Part shown: positions 1 to 5,831 of the stretch, piece by piece
How the letters are laid out: every line of letters begins with the position of its first letter
Position numbering within the stretch: the first letter of the stretch is position 1
DNA from: Acidimicrobiaceae bacterium
Lineage (GTDB): Bacteria; Actinomycetota; Acidimicrobiia; Acidimicrobiales; Bog-793
Direction of reading: 5' to 3'
DNA: 5,831 bases
Assembly (NCBI GenBank): GCA_003170375.1
Contig: PMZN01000160.1
Location: forward strand, 8,282 to 14,112
Position numbers and translations under genes: made by a program
Notes under the pieces: model-generated
Told to the model about the DNA's origin: nothing
Seen by the model: only the letters and a program-made list of their open reading frames with translations
Databases searched by the model: none

Positions 1-159
1 CACCAGCGCGAGCACCACGACGAGGACGGGCAACGCGTCGAACGCGATTGCGAGGACAAGGCCGGCAGCCACGACAGCAACCAGCCGCAACAGCGGCCCG
101 AGCCCAGCCGCCCGCGATTGAGGCGCGAGCGGCACGCCAGGGCCCGAAGCGTCGTCCAT
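1..159 (-). CDS. rseP: Probable site-2 protease RseP (zinc metalloprotease, M50), N-terminal fragment
   Basis: The frame opens with ATG at 159 and stays open for 53 codons to the window edge, so only the N-terminus is present. Residues 1-22 are polar and Ala/Gly/Pro-rich. From about residue 23 to 53 the protein is strongly hydrophobic (ending VLVVVLALV), as expected for a first membrane segment. In RseP-type proteases this segment is followed directly by the zinc-binding HELGH motif, which here would fall just outside the window and is not seen. The call therefore rests on the hydrophobic profile and on position: rseP commonly follows dxr in the rpsB-tsf-pyrH-frr-cdsA-dxr cluster. RseP cleaves transmembrane anti-sigma factors and leftover signal peptides within the membrane. 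The start lies 37 nt after the dxr stop. A weak GAGAG sits 10 nt upstream of the ATG, and no other ATG, GTG or TTG in this frame lies between the dxr stop and this ATG. Another small membrane protein cannot be excluded. Confidence 0.66.
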   Translation of the reverse strand, partial: MDDASGPGVPLAPQSRAAGLGPLLRLVAVVAAGLVLAIAFDALPVLVVVLALV

Positions 160-196
160 CAGGACAAGTCTCTCGCTTCTTCGCCCTATCGAGTCG

Positions 197-1420
197 TCAC
201 GTCGCGCGCTCACGGAGGCCAACTGCACTCGCGGCCCGCACTCGGGCGAGCGCGTCGGCCTGCAGAACGTCCTCCACCTCAACCAGGTCCGTGGGCTCGT
301 GAACCTCGAGCGTGTCTGCCACGACCTCGGCGATTGCCGCCCACGGAATGCGCCCGTCCAGGAAGGCCGCCACCGCGACCTCGTTGGCCGCATTCAGCCA
401 TGCCGGCGCGCTACCGCCCGCGCGCCCCGCCTCGTAGGCGAGCCGGAGGCACGGGAACGTCATGAGGTCCGGTGGCTCGAACTCGAGGTGAACTGGTGCG
501 GCGAAGTCGAGCGAGCCATACGGGTGAGCGAGACGATCCGGATAGCCGAGCGCATAGCCGATCGGGAGGCGCATGTCGGGAGTCGAGAGCTGAGCGATCG
601 TCGTCCCATCGCAGAACTCCACCATGGAGTGCACGATCGACTGGGGGTGAACTACAACCTCGATGCGGTCATAGTCGACGTCGAACAACTCGCGAGCCTC
701 GATGACCTCGAGCCCCTTGTTCATGAGAGTCGAAGAGTCGATCGTGATCTTCGGCCCCATCTGCCAGGTCGGATGGGCGAGGGCGTCGGCCACCGTCACC
801 GATGCGAGATCGGCCGCGGTCCTTCCCCGAAACGGTCCCCCACTTGCTGTGATGACGATTCTGGCCACTGCCTCCGGGCGGCCACAGGCAAGGCACTGGT
901 GTATAGCGCCGTGCTCGGAGTCGACCGGGACGAGCTCGGCCCCCGGACTGGAGCGGGCGCGCTGGACCACAGGCGCGCCGGCCACCAGCGATTCCTTGTT
1001 CGCGAGAGCCAGCCGCCGTCCTCCCCGCAGCGCCGCGACCGTCACCCCGAGGCCCGCAAATCCGACGACGGCGTTCAGGACCACGTCGGCAGTCTCCACG
1101 AGCGAGGACAGCGCACCCGGACCAGCGCGTAGCTCGATGCCGGCAGGCAGCAGCTCGGCGAGCCTTTGTTCGAACGCGCTGTCGGCGATCGCGACGACTC
1201 CCGGGTGGAACTCCTCCGCCTGGGCCGCGAGAAGATCGACCGATCTAGCCGCCCCGAGCGCGCTGACGACGAAACGGTCAGGGGCCGACCGGAGCACATC
1301 GAGGGCCTGGGTACCGATCGAGCCCGTCGAACCGACAACGGCAACCCGCCTCCGCGAGTCGTCGGGGAGCCCGCGAGCGGTGGCCTGGACCGGCGTTGGC
1401 CGGTCCATGATCCCCGTCAT
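197..1420 (-). CDS. dxr: 1-deoxy-D-xylulose 5-phosphate reductoisomerase (DXR, IspC)
   Basis: This cytoplasmic enzyme uses NADPH and a divalent metal to convert DXP to 2-C-methyl-D-erythritol 4-phosphate, the committed step of the MEP isoprenoid pathway and the target of fosmidomycin. From the start at 1420 it is 407 aa, normal for the family. The NADPH-binding Rossmann motif VAVVGSTGSIG is at residues 26-36 and LANKESLVAG at 139-148. Metal ligands are D167 and E169 (VDSEH) and E238 (MNKGLE). Substrate-binding positions are also present: the serine of TASGGPFR (S193), HPTW (H216, W219), N234 and K235, and the HPQS motif at 258-261. All expected catalytic residues are intact. The start is ATG at 1420, overlapping the cdsA TGA as ATGA and implying translational coupling. 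The frame is open further upstream, but that part is a shadow of cdsA. A second ATG at 1408 (four residues later) is possible; neither ATG has a well-placed Shine-Dalgarno sequence. The probable rseP follows. Confidence 0.97.
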   Translation of the reverse strand: MTGIMDRPTPVQATARGLPDDSRRRVAVVGSTGSIGTQALDVLRSAPDRFVVSALGAARSVDLLAAQAEEFHPGVVAIADSAFEQRLAELLPAGIELRAGPGALSSLVETADVVLNAVVGFAGLGVTVAALRGGRRLALANKESLVAGAPVVQRARSSPGAELVPVDSEHGAIHQCLACGRPEAVARIVITASGGPFRGRTAADLASVTVADALAHPTWQMGPKITIDSSTLMNKGLEVIEARELFDVDYDRIEVVVHPQSIVHSMVEFCDGTTIAQLSTPDMRLPIGYALGYPDRLAHPYGSLDFAAPVHLEFEPPDLMTFPCLRLAYEAGRAGGSAPAWLNAANEVAVAAFLDGRIPWAAIAEVVADTLEVHEPTDLVEVEDVLQADALARVRAASAVGLRERAT

Positions 1421-3045
1421 CCCACGTGAGCCAGGCGAACGAAGCAATAGGCCGCCGGGAGGACAAAGAGCAGAGCGTCGATCCGGTCCAGCATCCCACC
1501 GTGGCCGGGCAGGAGCGACCCCATGTCCTTCACACCGAGGTCGCGCTTGATCATCGACTCGACGAGGTCGCCGCAAGGTGCGACCACTGCAACGATGAGG
1601 CCCAACACGAATGCCGTGCTGACGCGCCAGGGGTGGATCTGGCTCGTGATGCCTGCCGACGCCCCGATCGCGACGACGCAACCGCCCACCAGGCCCTCCC
1701 AGGTCTTGTTCGGGCTCACCGACGGAGCGAGGCTGTGCCGTCCAAAGCGGCTGCCGACCACATAACCTCCGATGTCGTAACCGGCGGCGGCGATGATCGC
1801 GCCCAGCATGAACGCGATCCCGTGACGATTCGGGAAGATCCTCGGGTCGACCAGGAGCCCCGCGAATGCGGCCAGCACTCCTGTCCAGCCAAACGCGAGG
1901 ACGGTCACAGAAAGGTTGGTGAGCGGCGAACGGCGCGTGATCCCGGCGAGGTACCAGACCATCGCGACCACGATGAAGATCACGAAGGCGAGCAAGATCG
2001 CGTCAGGCCCTCTGAAGTACGCCGCGACGATCACTCCCGGCACGGCCAGCAGGCCGAGCAAGGTGGCCGGCCGATACCCGGCGAGGCGCAACGAGTTGTA
2101 GAGCTCAGCTGCCGCGAGCGTCACGGCCACAACCACCAAAGCGAGAACCGCAGGAGGGCCGGCGAAAAAGCACAGGAGCAAGACGGCGGCGAGCACGACG
2201 CCGGTCAGGGTGGCGACGACCGGGTTACGGCCAGCCGCGACGTTGCCGTCCCTCGCAACCGCGACGGACCGTTGTGCGCGACGGCGGGCTCGGCGTGCAA
2301 CGTGTCGCCGCCGCTGGACAGGCGCTGCCGCAGCCTCCTCGGAGTCATCGGGGAGGGTTACTGCCGCGGGGGCGTCCCGTGCTCCACCAGGTGCCTCAGG
2401 CACATCAACGAGAAGCGGCACCGGTTCGGCGAGCGGTGAAGGTGTATCCGCGGCTCGTGGCATCTGCGTCGAAGGATCAGGGGCCTCGTTGCGGGCGATC
2501 CAGGAAAGCTCGCCGTCGTCGTCGAGGAAGTCGTATGCGAAGGGGTCGTCGGACGACGACTCCTCCGATGCCGTGACACCGAGGCCACCACTGGCGAGGT
2601 CGGAAAGGACAGCGTCGCTGTCGTTCCAGTCTTCCTGACGTTCGCGCCACACGGGTCCCCCGGGCGGTGTAGGTGGCGGGCCACCCCGTTCCACCGCTGC
2701 CTCCTGCTCGAGGTCCAGGAGTACCCGAGGAACCTGCAAGGTAGGCGGGTCCGTCCAGTCAGGAAGCTCGTAGGAAGCAAGCACTTCCGCCCCCGATGGT
2801 GAGTCTGAGGCTTGTGGAGCTACGTCGGAGCTCGCCGACCCCGAAGCGTTCTCGACCGGTTCGGAGCGAGGGCGCGCCACTGCTTCGGTCGACGGCACCA
2901 ACCCGGCCGCGATCCCGGCCTCGACGCCGGCAATCCGAGCCCGTTCGGTGACCGGCTCGCCGGTCCCTTGAGGCTCTTGTCCCTCCTCCACAGTTCCTCC
3001 CTCGCAGGTTCCCCTGGTACCGGCGGCATCGTCTTCACGTGCCAC
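1417..3045 (-). CDS. cdsA: Phosphatidate cytidylyltransferase (CDP-diacylglycerol synthase) with long N-terminal arm
   Basis: This integral membrane enzyme makes CDP-diacylglycerol from phosphatidate and CTP, the precursor of phosphatidylglycerol, cardiolipin and phosphatidylinositol. The C-terminal half identifies it. Several hydrophobic segments span about residues 275-400, then D424 and SPNKTWEG (444-451). The complete CDP-DAG synthase signature follows at 497-523: S497, K500-R501, K506-D507, PGHGG at 513-517 and DRID at 520-523. At 542 aa it is about twice the length of compact bacterial CdsA (E. coli about 285 aa). The excess is an N-terminal arm of about 270 residues, rich in acidic residues, Pro, Ser and Ala, and predicted disordered. 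It carries islands LPDWTDPPTLQVPRVL (94-109) and a WRERQEDW segment (133-140). It ends in an arginine-rich stretch (245-259) just before the first membrane segment, fitting a cytosolic arm under the positive-inside rule. The GTG at 3045 is the first start after an in-frame stop. A GTG at 2991 (524 aa) has a better Shine-Dalgarno match. The stop overlaps the dxr start. Confidence 0.95.
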   Translation of the reverse strand: MAREDDAAGTRGTCEGGTVEEGQEPQGTGEPVTERARIAGVEAGIAAGLVPSTEAVARPRSEPVENASGSASSDVAPQASDSPSGAEVLASYELPDWTDPPTLQVPRVLLDLEQEAAVERGGPPPTPPGGPVWRERQEDWNDSDAVLSDLASGGLGVTASEESSSDDPFAYDFLDDDGELSWIARNEAPDPSTQMPRAADTPSPLAEPVPLLVDVPEAPGGARDAPAAVTLPDDSEEAAAAPVQRRRHVARRARRRAQRSVAVARDGNVAAGRNPVVATLTGVVLAAVLLLCFFAGPPAVLALVVVAVTLAAAELYNSLRLAGYRPATLLGLLAVPGVIVAAYFRGPDAILLAFVIFIVVAMVWYLAGITRRSPLTNLSVTVLAFGWTGVLAAFAGLLVDPRIFPNRHGIAFMLGAIIAAAGYDIGGYVVGSRFGRHSLAPSVSPNKTWEGLVGGCVVAIGASAGITSQIHPWRVSTAFVLGLIVAVVAPCGDLVESMIKRDLGVKDMGSLLPGHGGMLDRIDALLFVLPAAYCFVRLAHVG

Positions 3046-3061
3046 GGCATCAAAGGCTCCC
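2996..3061 (-). promoter_or_regulatory. Competing ribosome-binding sites at the cdsA start
   Basis: Two purine-rich sites lie before the cdsA reading frame. GGGAG at 3061-3057 is 11 nt from the GTG at 3045, but only 6 nt from an ATG at 3050 that is out of frame with cdsA. A stronger GGAGG at 3000-2996 is 4 nt from an in-frame GTG at 2991. This makes the true cdsA start uncertain between 3045 and 2991. The match quality favours 2991, while the position as first in-frame start after the stop favours 3045. No experimental or homology evidence was available to decide. Confidence 0.45.
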
Positions 3062-3096
3062 GGCGTGGCGGCGGCTAGGTGCCGGACCGCCGATGC

Positions 3097-3669
3097 TCAG
3101 AGCTCGAGCAACTCCCGTTCCTTGTGGCTCAACAGCCTGTCGATCTCCGCGATCTGCTCGTGGGTCAGGTTCTCCAACTCCTTCTCGGCCCGATCGAGGT
3201 CGTCCGAAGAGATGTCGCCCTCTCGCTCCAGCGCCTCGAGGTCGTGCCGAGTCGCACGACGGACGTTGCGCACGGCGACTCGTCCTTCCTCGGCTCGATG
3301 CTTCACGATCTTCACGAACTCCTTGCGCCGCTCCTCGTTGAGCTCTGGGAACACCAACCTGAACACCTGCCCGTCGTTGGACGGGTTGATGCCGAGATCG
3401 GAGCTGATCAGCGCCCGCTCGACAGCCTTCATCGCGCCCTTGTCATACGGGTTGACCACGAGAACGCGGGGCTCGGGCACGCTGAATCCAGCTATCTGCT
3501 GTAAGGGGACTTCACTGCCGTAGTAGTCCACCCTGATCTTCTCGACGAGCGCCGGCGACGCCCGGCCAGTCCGGACCATTGCGAAGTCGGCCTTGGTATG
3601 TTCGACCACCTTGTGCATTCGTTCGCCGCTGTCGGCGAGCGCGGCTTCGATGAGCGCTTCGTCAGTCAC
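3097..3669 (-). CDS. frr: Ribosome recycling factor (RRF)
   Basis: RRF works in the cytoplasm with EF-G and splits the post-termination ribosome into subunits after peptide release. The 190-aa product matches the usual length of about 185. The start of the helical bundle carries the family motif VRTGRASPALVEKI (32-45), followed by the domain II region with YYGSEVPLQQIA (49-60) and VVNPYDKGAM (71-80). The turn back into the bundle shows GINPSNDGQVFRLVFPELNEERR at about 93-115. The conserved arginine cluster VRNVRR is at 133-138 (R134, R137, R138), in the helix that contacts 23S rRNA, and the C-terminal helix ends in ERELLEL. The start is GTG at 3669, overlapping the pyrH TGA as GTGA. No strong Shine-Dalgarno sequence is seen, so it is probably coupled to pyrH translation. 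A 51-nt gap to the first cdsA start follows. Nothing appears broken. Confidence 0.97.
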   Translation of the reverse strand: MTDEALIEAALADSGERMHKVVEHTKADFAMVRTGRASPALVEKIRVDYYGSEVPLQQIAGFSVPEPRVLVVNPYDKGAMKAVERALISSDLGINPSNDGQVFRLVFPELNEERRKEFVKIVKHRAEEGRVAVRNVRRATRHDLEALEREGDISSDDLDRAEKELENLTHEQIAEIDRLLSHKERELLEL

Positions 3670-4421
3670 CTGATCAGCGTACCTATCCGCTCGCCCACCA
3701 GGGCAGCTCGAATGTTGCCTTCCTTCATGAGATCAAAGACGAGGATCGGGATCCCGTTGTCACGGCAGAAGGTGACGGCAGTGTGATCCATGACCCGCAG
3801 GTCTCTGGACACGACCTCCAGGAACCCGATCTCGTCGTAGCGGGTGGCGTTCGCGTCGCAGCGAGGGTCGGCACTGTAGACCCCGTCCACTCCGGAATGG
3901 GTTCCCTTCAAGATCGCGTCGGCCTCGATCTCGGCAGCCCTCAATGCGGCAGGGGTGTCCGTTGTGAAGTAAGGGTTTCCCATCCCCGCAGCGAAGATCA
4001 CGACGAGGCCCTTCTCCAGGTGGCGGATGGCGCGACGCCGGATGTAGGGCTCGCAGACCTCGGCCATGTGAATGGCAGACAACACCCGGGTCGGGCAGCC
4101 GGCGTGTTCGAGCGCGTCCTGCAACGCAAGGGCGTTGATGACCGTGCCGAGCATGCCCATGATGTCCGAGGTTGCACGGTCCATTCCTTGGCCGGCCCCA
4201 GTGGTGCCTCGCCAGATGTTGCCGCCACCTACGACGATCGCGATCTGAATGTCCAGCTCGCTCTGGGCACTGCTGATCTCCTTGGCGAGGCGCCCGACGG
4301 TCGACGCGTCAATGGTCTCGTCGGACAACGAGCTTGCCAAGGCCTCGCCGGAGAGCTTCAGCACGACCCGGTGCCATCGAGGCCGAGCTCCTCCAACTTC
4401 GTCGAGCGCCACTTCGGTCAC
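3666..4421 (-). CDS. pyrH: UMP kinase (uridylate kinase)
   Basis: PyrH phosphorylates UMP to UDP with ATP, the step that feeds all pyrimidine nucleotides. Bacterial PyrH is a cytoplasmic hexamer of the amino acid kinase fold, typically activated by GTP and inhibited by UTP. From the GTG at 4421 the product is 251 aa (family about 240). Motifs in order are LKLSGEAL (21-28), the glycine-rich VVGGGNIWRG (63-72), a DIMGMLGTVINALALQDAL stretch (86-104), GMGNPYFTTDT (146-156) for UMP and ATP binding, and VDGVYSADP (177-185) near the nucleotide base. The upstream open frame is a shadow of tsf. The chosen GTG has GGGGAGG 10 nt upstream. A GTG at 4412, three codons later, is the alternative but lacks its own Shine-Dalgarno sequence. 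The gene starts 19 nt after tsf and its stop overlaps the frr start. Confidence 0.96.
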   Translation of the reverse strand: MTEVALDEVGGARPRWHRVVLKLSGEALASSLSDETIDASTVGRLAKEISSAQSELDIQIAIVVGGGNIWRGTTGAGQGMDRATSDIMGMLGTVINALALQDALEHAGCPTRVLSAIHMAEVCEPYIRRRAIRHLEKGLVVIFAAGMGNPYFTTDTPAALRAAEIEADAILKGTHSGVDGVYSADPRCDANATRYDEIGFLEVVSRDLRVMDHTAVTFCRDNGIPILVFDLMKEGNIRAALVGERIGTLIR

Positions 4422-4431
4422 AAGTGCCGCG

Positions 4432-4438
4432 CCTCCCC
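4432..4438 (-). promoter_or_regulatory. Shine-Dalgarno sequence of pyrH
   Basis: GGGGAGG on the minus strand lies between the tsf stop and the pyrH GTG at 4421, with 10 nt of spacing. It decides the pyrH start, because the reading frame is open far upstream into tsf and no other candidate start has a comparable site. Confidence 0.7.
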
Positions 4439-4440
4439 GC

Positions 4441-5244
4441 TCACGAGCCGACGACGGCTTGAGCAAAACGGAGCAACTGCGCACCGCCGAGGAGCTGCCC
4501 GATCGTGTACTGCTCGTCCCGGACGAACGGTTGCTCGAGCAGGACGCGCTCTTTGTACCAGCCCTGGAGCCGGCCTTCGACGATCTTGTCCAACGCGGCC
4601 GGAGGCTTGCCCTCGTTGCGCGCGATCGCCGCCGCAGTCTGGCGGACGTCCTCGATCTGCTCGGCAGGGACGTCCTCACGCCTCAGGTACTCCGGACGGG
4701 CGAAGGCAATGTGGAGAGCGATGTCGTGAGCGAGTGTCTCGTCGGCCCCTGATACCTCCACGAGCACAGCGTTCACGCCGCGACCGTTCTGCAGGTGAAG
4801 GTAGCTGCCGATGATCGCGGACTCGGGAGCTTCGAAGCGGACGGTCTGGCCGAGCGCGATGTTCTCCTTCGAGACGAGAGTCAGATCCTCGATCCGATCC
4901 GAGTACTGTGCGAGCCCGTCCGCACCCTTCAAGGCGAGCTCGTTCGCGAGCTCCTCGACAAGCGAGACGAACTCGGGCGACTTCGCGACGAAGTCGGTCT
5001 CGCATTCGAGCATCGCGATCGCCCCGACGGGCTTGTGATCGCCATGGACGACGACTGCGACTGCTCCCTCGGTGCGCTCGCGATTCTGACGCTTCGCGGC
5101 GCTGATGATGCCCTTCTCGCGGAGGATGCGCTCGGCCTCGTCCATGTCGCCATCGGCCTCCTCGAGCGCACGCCGGCAGTCCAGGATCCCGGCGCTCGTC
5201 TTCTTCCGGAGTGCCTGCACCTCCTTCGCGGTGATTGCTTCCAT
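4441..5244 (-). CDS. tsf: Translation elongation factor Ts (EF-Ts)
   Basis: EF-Ts is the cytoplasmic nucleotide exchange factor that releases GDP from EF-Tu so it can reload GTP and aminoacyl-tRNA. From the ATG at 5244 the product is 267 aa, a little shorter than E. coli EF-Ts (283). The N-terminal UBA-like module is at about residues 1-50, with the family hallmark ITAKEVQALRKKTSAGILDC at 4-23 followed by RRALEEADGD. The core contains ECETDFVA at 80-87. Its TDFV is the conserved motif whose Asp-Phe reaches the EF-Tu nucleotide site. The second half contains HIAFARPEYL and ends with a QPFVRDEQYTIGQLL segment typical of the dimerisation and C-terminal module. The frame extends to a TTG at 5253 that overlaps the rpsB stop, but GGAGG would sit only 1 nt from it. 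The ATG at 5244 has that GGAGG 10 nt away and aligns with the family N-terminus. The gene is 5 nt downstream of rpsB. Confidence 0.97.
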   Translation of the reverse strand: MEAITAKEVQALRKKTSAGILDCRRALEEADGDMDEAERILREKGIISAAKRQNRERTEGAVAVVVHGDHKPVGAIAMLECETDFVAKSPEFVSLVEELANELALKGADGLAQYSDRIEDLTLVSKENIALGQTVRFEAPESAIIGSYLHLQNGRGVNAVLVEVSGADETLAHDIALHIAFARPEYLRREDVPAEQIEDVRQTAAAIARNEGKPPAALDKIVEGRLQGWYKERVLLEQPFVRDEQYTIGQLLGGAQLLRFAQAVVGS

Positions 5245-5249
5245 CTCTT

Positions 5250-5831
5250 TCAATCCTCCGTAACGTGCTCAGTGACTGGGGCGGCCAGGTTCTCTTCCGC
5301 CGTCTCGTGGGTGATTGCACCGCTTTGTTCACCCTCCGCCACAACTGCCGGGCCTTCACCGGCGTCCGTGACCGGGGCCTGCTCGGCGAGTTCCTCCGAG
5401 GTCTGCGCGGGCTCGACTGGCGGGGCCTCCTCGGCCGCGGGCTCGACTGGCGGGGCCTCCTCGGCCGCGGGCTCGACTGGCGGGGCCTCCTCGGCCGCGG
5501 GCTCGCCTGGCGGGGCCTCGATCTCGGAGGCCGTCGAAGATGCTGCCGGTTCGGTCACGACCGGCACTGACATCTGCGCAATGGGCTCCTGGCTCGCGCG
5601 GCGGACCCTGTTGGCCGCATCCACGGCGCGCCGCGAAGCGATGAAACGGCCTTCGACGACGGCGTCAGCGATGACTCTGCACATGAGCCGACCGGCCCGA
5701 ATGGCATCGTCGTTCCCCGGGATCACGTAGTCGATGACATCCGGATCACAATTCGTGTCGACAACCGCCACGACCGGCAGGTGCAGCTTGTTGGCCTCGG
5801 TGACGGCGATGTGCTCCTTCTTCGTGTCGAT
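5250..5831 (-). CDS. rpsB: 30S ribosomal protein S2, C-terminal part, with long acidic tail
   Basis: This is the last 193 residues of S2, a small-subunit protein that is also needed for S1 binding. The 5' end lies outside the window. The conserved part starts with [15 protein letters not shown] (residues 2-16 of the fragment), then [20 protein letters not shown] and [12 protein letters not shown], which are S2 hallmarks. After about residue 80 the S2 homology ends. A tail of about 113 residues follows, rich in Ala, Pro, Glu and Val and predicted disordered and acidic. Its centre repeats [10 protein letters not shown] three times, encoded by a perfect 30-bp tandem repeat. Acidic Ala/Pro-rich S2 tails occur in several actinobacteria, and I know no defined function for them. 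The gene ends at a TGA at 5252-5250, and the Shine-Dalgarno sequence of tsf overlaps its last codons. Any promoter or S2 autoregulatory leader would be beyond the window. Confidence 0.97.
   Translation of the reverse strand: MDTKKEHIAVTEANKLHLPVVAVVDTNCDPDVIDYVIPGNDDAIRAGRLMCRVIADAVVEGRFIASRRAVDAANRVRRASQEPIAQMSVPVVTEPAASSTASEIEAPPGEPAAEEAPPVEPAAEEAPPVEPAAEEAPPVEPAQTSEELAEQAPVTDAGEGPAVVAEGEQSGAITHETAEENLAAPVTEHVTED
5255..5259 (-). promoter_or_regulatory. Shine-Dalgarno sequence of tsf, inside rpsB
   Basis: GGAGG on the minus strand is formed by the last codons of rpsB and lies 10 nt before the tsf ATG at 5244. It supports that ATG over the TTG at 5253 and places tsf initiation within reach of ribosomes finishing rpsB. 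Confidence 0.7.
5411..5520 (-). repeat. 30-bp in-frame tandem repeat in the rpsB tail
   Basis: Three identical 30-bp units occupy 5411-5440, 5441-5470 and 5471-5500. A 20-bp partial fourth copy at 5501-5520 differs at two positions (5506 and 5520). The unit is a multiple of three and encodes ten residues, [10 protein letters not shown] in one register, so copy-number change would lengthen or shorten the S2 tail without a frameshift. Full identity, even at third codon positions, points to recent duplication by slippage or unequal crossing-over, and not to old repeats kept by selection on protein alone. Confidence 0.95.

Noticed and set aside
299..1132. Plus-strand open frame of 277 codons opposite dxr
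   Set aside because: It lies antisense to an intact dxr with all catalytic motifs. Its product is Arg/His-rich with no recognisable fold, typical of shadow frames in high-GC DNA.
702..1550. Plus-strand open frame of 282 codons
   Set aside because: It is antisense to dxr and the end of cdsA. It is low-complexity Ser/Arg/Ala/Pro with no motif.
1421..1681. N-terminal extension of dxr by 87 codons into cdsA
   Set aside because: The extra residues are Arg/Pro-rich shadow sequence overlapping the conserved CdsA signature. DXR homology and normal length begin near the ATG at 1420.
1426..2439. Plus-strand open frame of 337 codons opposite cdsA
   Set aside because: The product is extremely rich in Arg, His, Asp and Gln, as expected from reading membrane-protein codons backwards. 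cdsA on the other strand is clearly real.
3046..3096. frr-cdsA gap considered for a terminator or promoter
   Set aside because: The 51-nt gap shows no convincing GC hairpin followed by a T-run on the minus strand and no recognisable -35/-10 pair.
4422..4679. N-terminal extension of pyrH by 86 codons into tsf
   Set aside because: The sequence is Ser/Arg-rich and overlaps the conserved tsf C-terminus. A clear Shine-Dalgarno sequence precedes the GTG at 4421.
3783..4814. Plus-strand open frame of 343 codons
   Set aside because: It spans pyrH and the end of tsf in antisense, crosses their gene boundary and has no family motif.
5411..5520. Tandem repeat considered as a CRISPR array or regulatory iteron
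   Set aside because: The units are directly adjacent with no spacers, lie in frame in rpsB, and encode a ten-residue protein repeat.
4795..5730. Plus-strand open frame of 311 codons with Ser/Gly/Ala repeats ([10 protein letters not shown])
   Set aside because: The collagen-like repeat is only the reverse-strand reading of the 30-bp repeat in the rpsB tail. The rest is antisense to tsf and rpsB.

Overview
The window is one minus-strand run of housekeeping genes. Read in the direction of transcription (high to low coordinates) they are: the 3' part of rpsB (ribosomal protein S2), tsf (EF-Ts), pyrH (UMP kinase), frr (ribosome recycling factor), cdsA (CDP-diacylglycerol synthase), dxr (DXP reductoisomerase of the MEP isoprenoid pathway), and the first 53 codons of a membrane protein that is probably the site-2 protease RseP. 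All the long plus-strand open frames are antisense shadows of these genes in high-GC DNA.

The organism is a high-GC bacterium using the MEP pathway. GTG start codons (pyrH, frr, cdsA), the long Ala/Pro/Glu tail on S2 and the long disordered N-terminal arm on CdsA suggest an actinobacterium. The arm and the predicted RseP N-terminus remind me most of Acidimicrobiia, but this rests on memory of the families and was not searched.

Region by region: 5250-5831 is the end of rpsB, with a C-terminal tail containing a 30-bp tandem repeat. 4441-5244 is tsf, whose Shine-Dalgarno sequence lies inside the last codons of rpsB. 3666-4421 is pyrH, 19 nt after tsf. 3097-3669 is frr, with a GTGA overlap with pyrH. 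1417-3045 is cdsA, after a 51-nt gap and with an uncertain start. 197-1420 is dxr, with an ATGA overlap with cdsA. 1-159 is the start of the probable rseP, 37 nt after dxr. No gap exceeds 51 nt, and I saw no tRNA, insertion sequence, CRISPR array, promoter or terminator.

The tight spacing suggests one transcription unit in two functional halves. The first serves translation and nucleotide supply (S2, EF-Ts, UMP kinase, recycling factor). The second serves the membrane (phospholipid precursor CDP-diacylglycerol, isoprenoid precursor MEP, intramembrane proteolysis). This order is a known conserved bacterial cluster, and I see no novel system here. The points worth a second look are the CdsA arm and its start region, and the repeat-expanded S2 tail.
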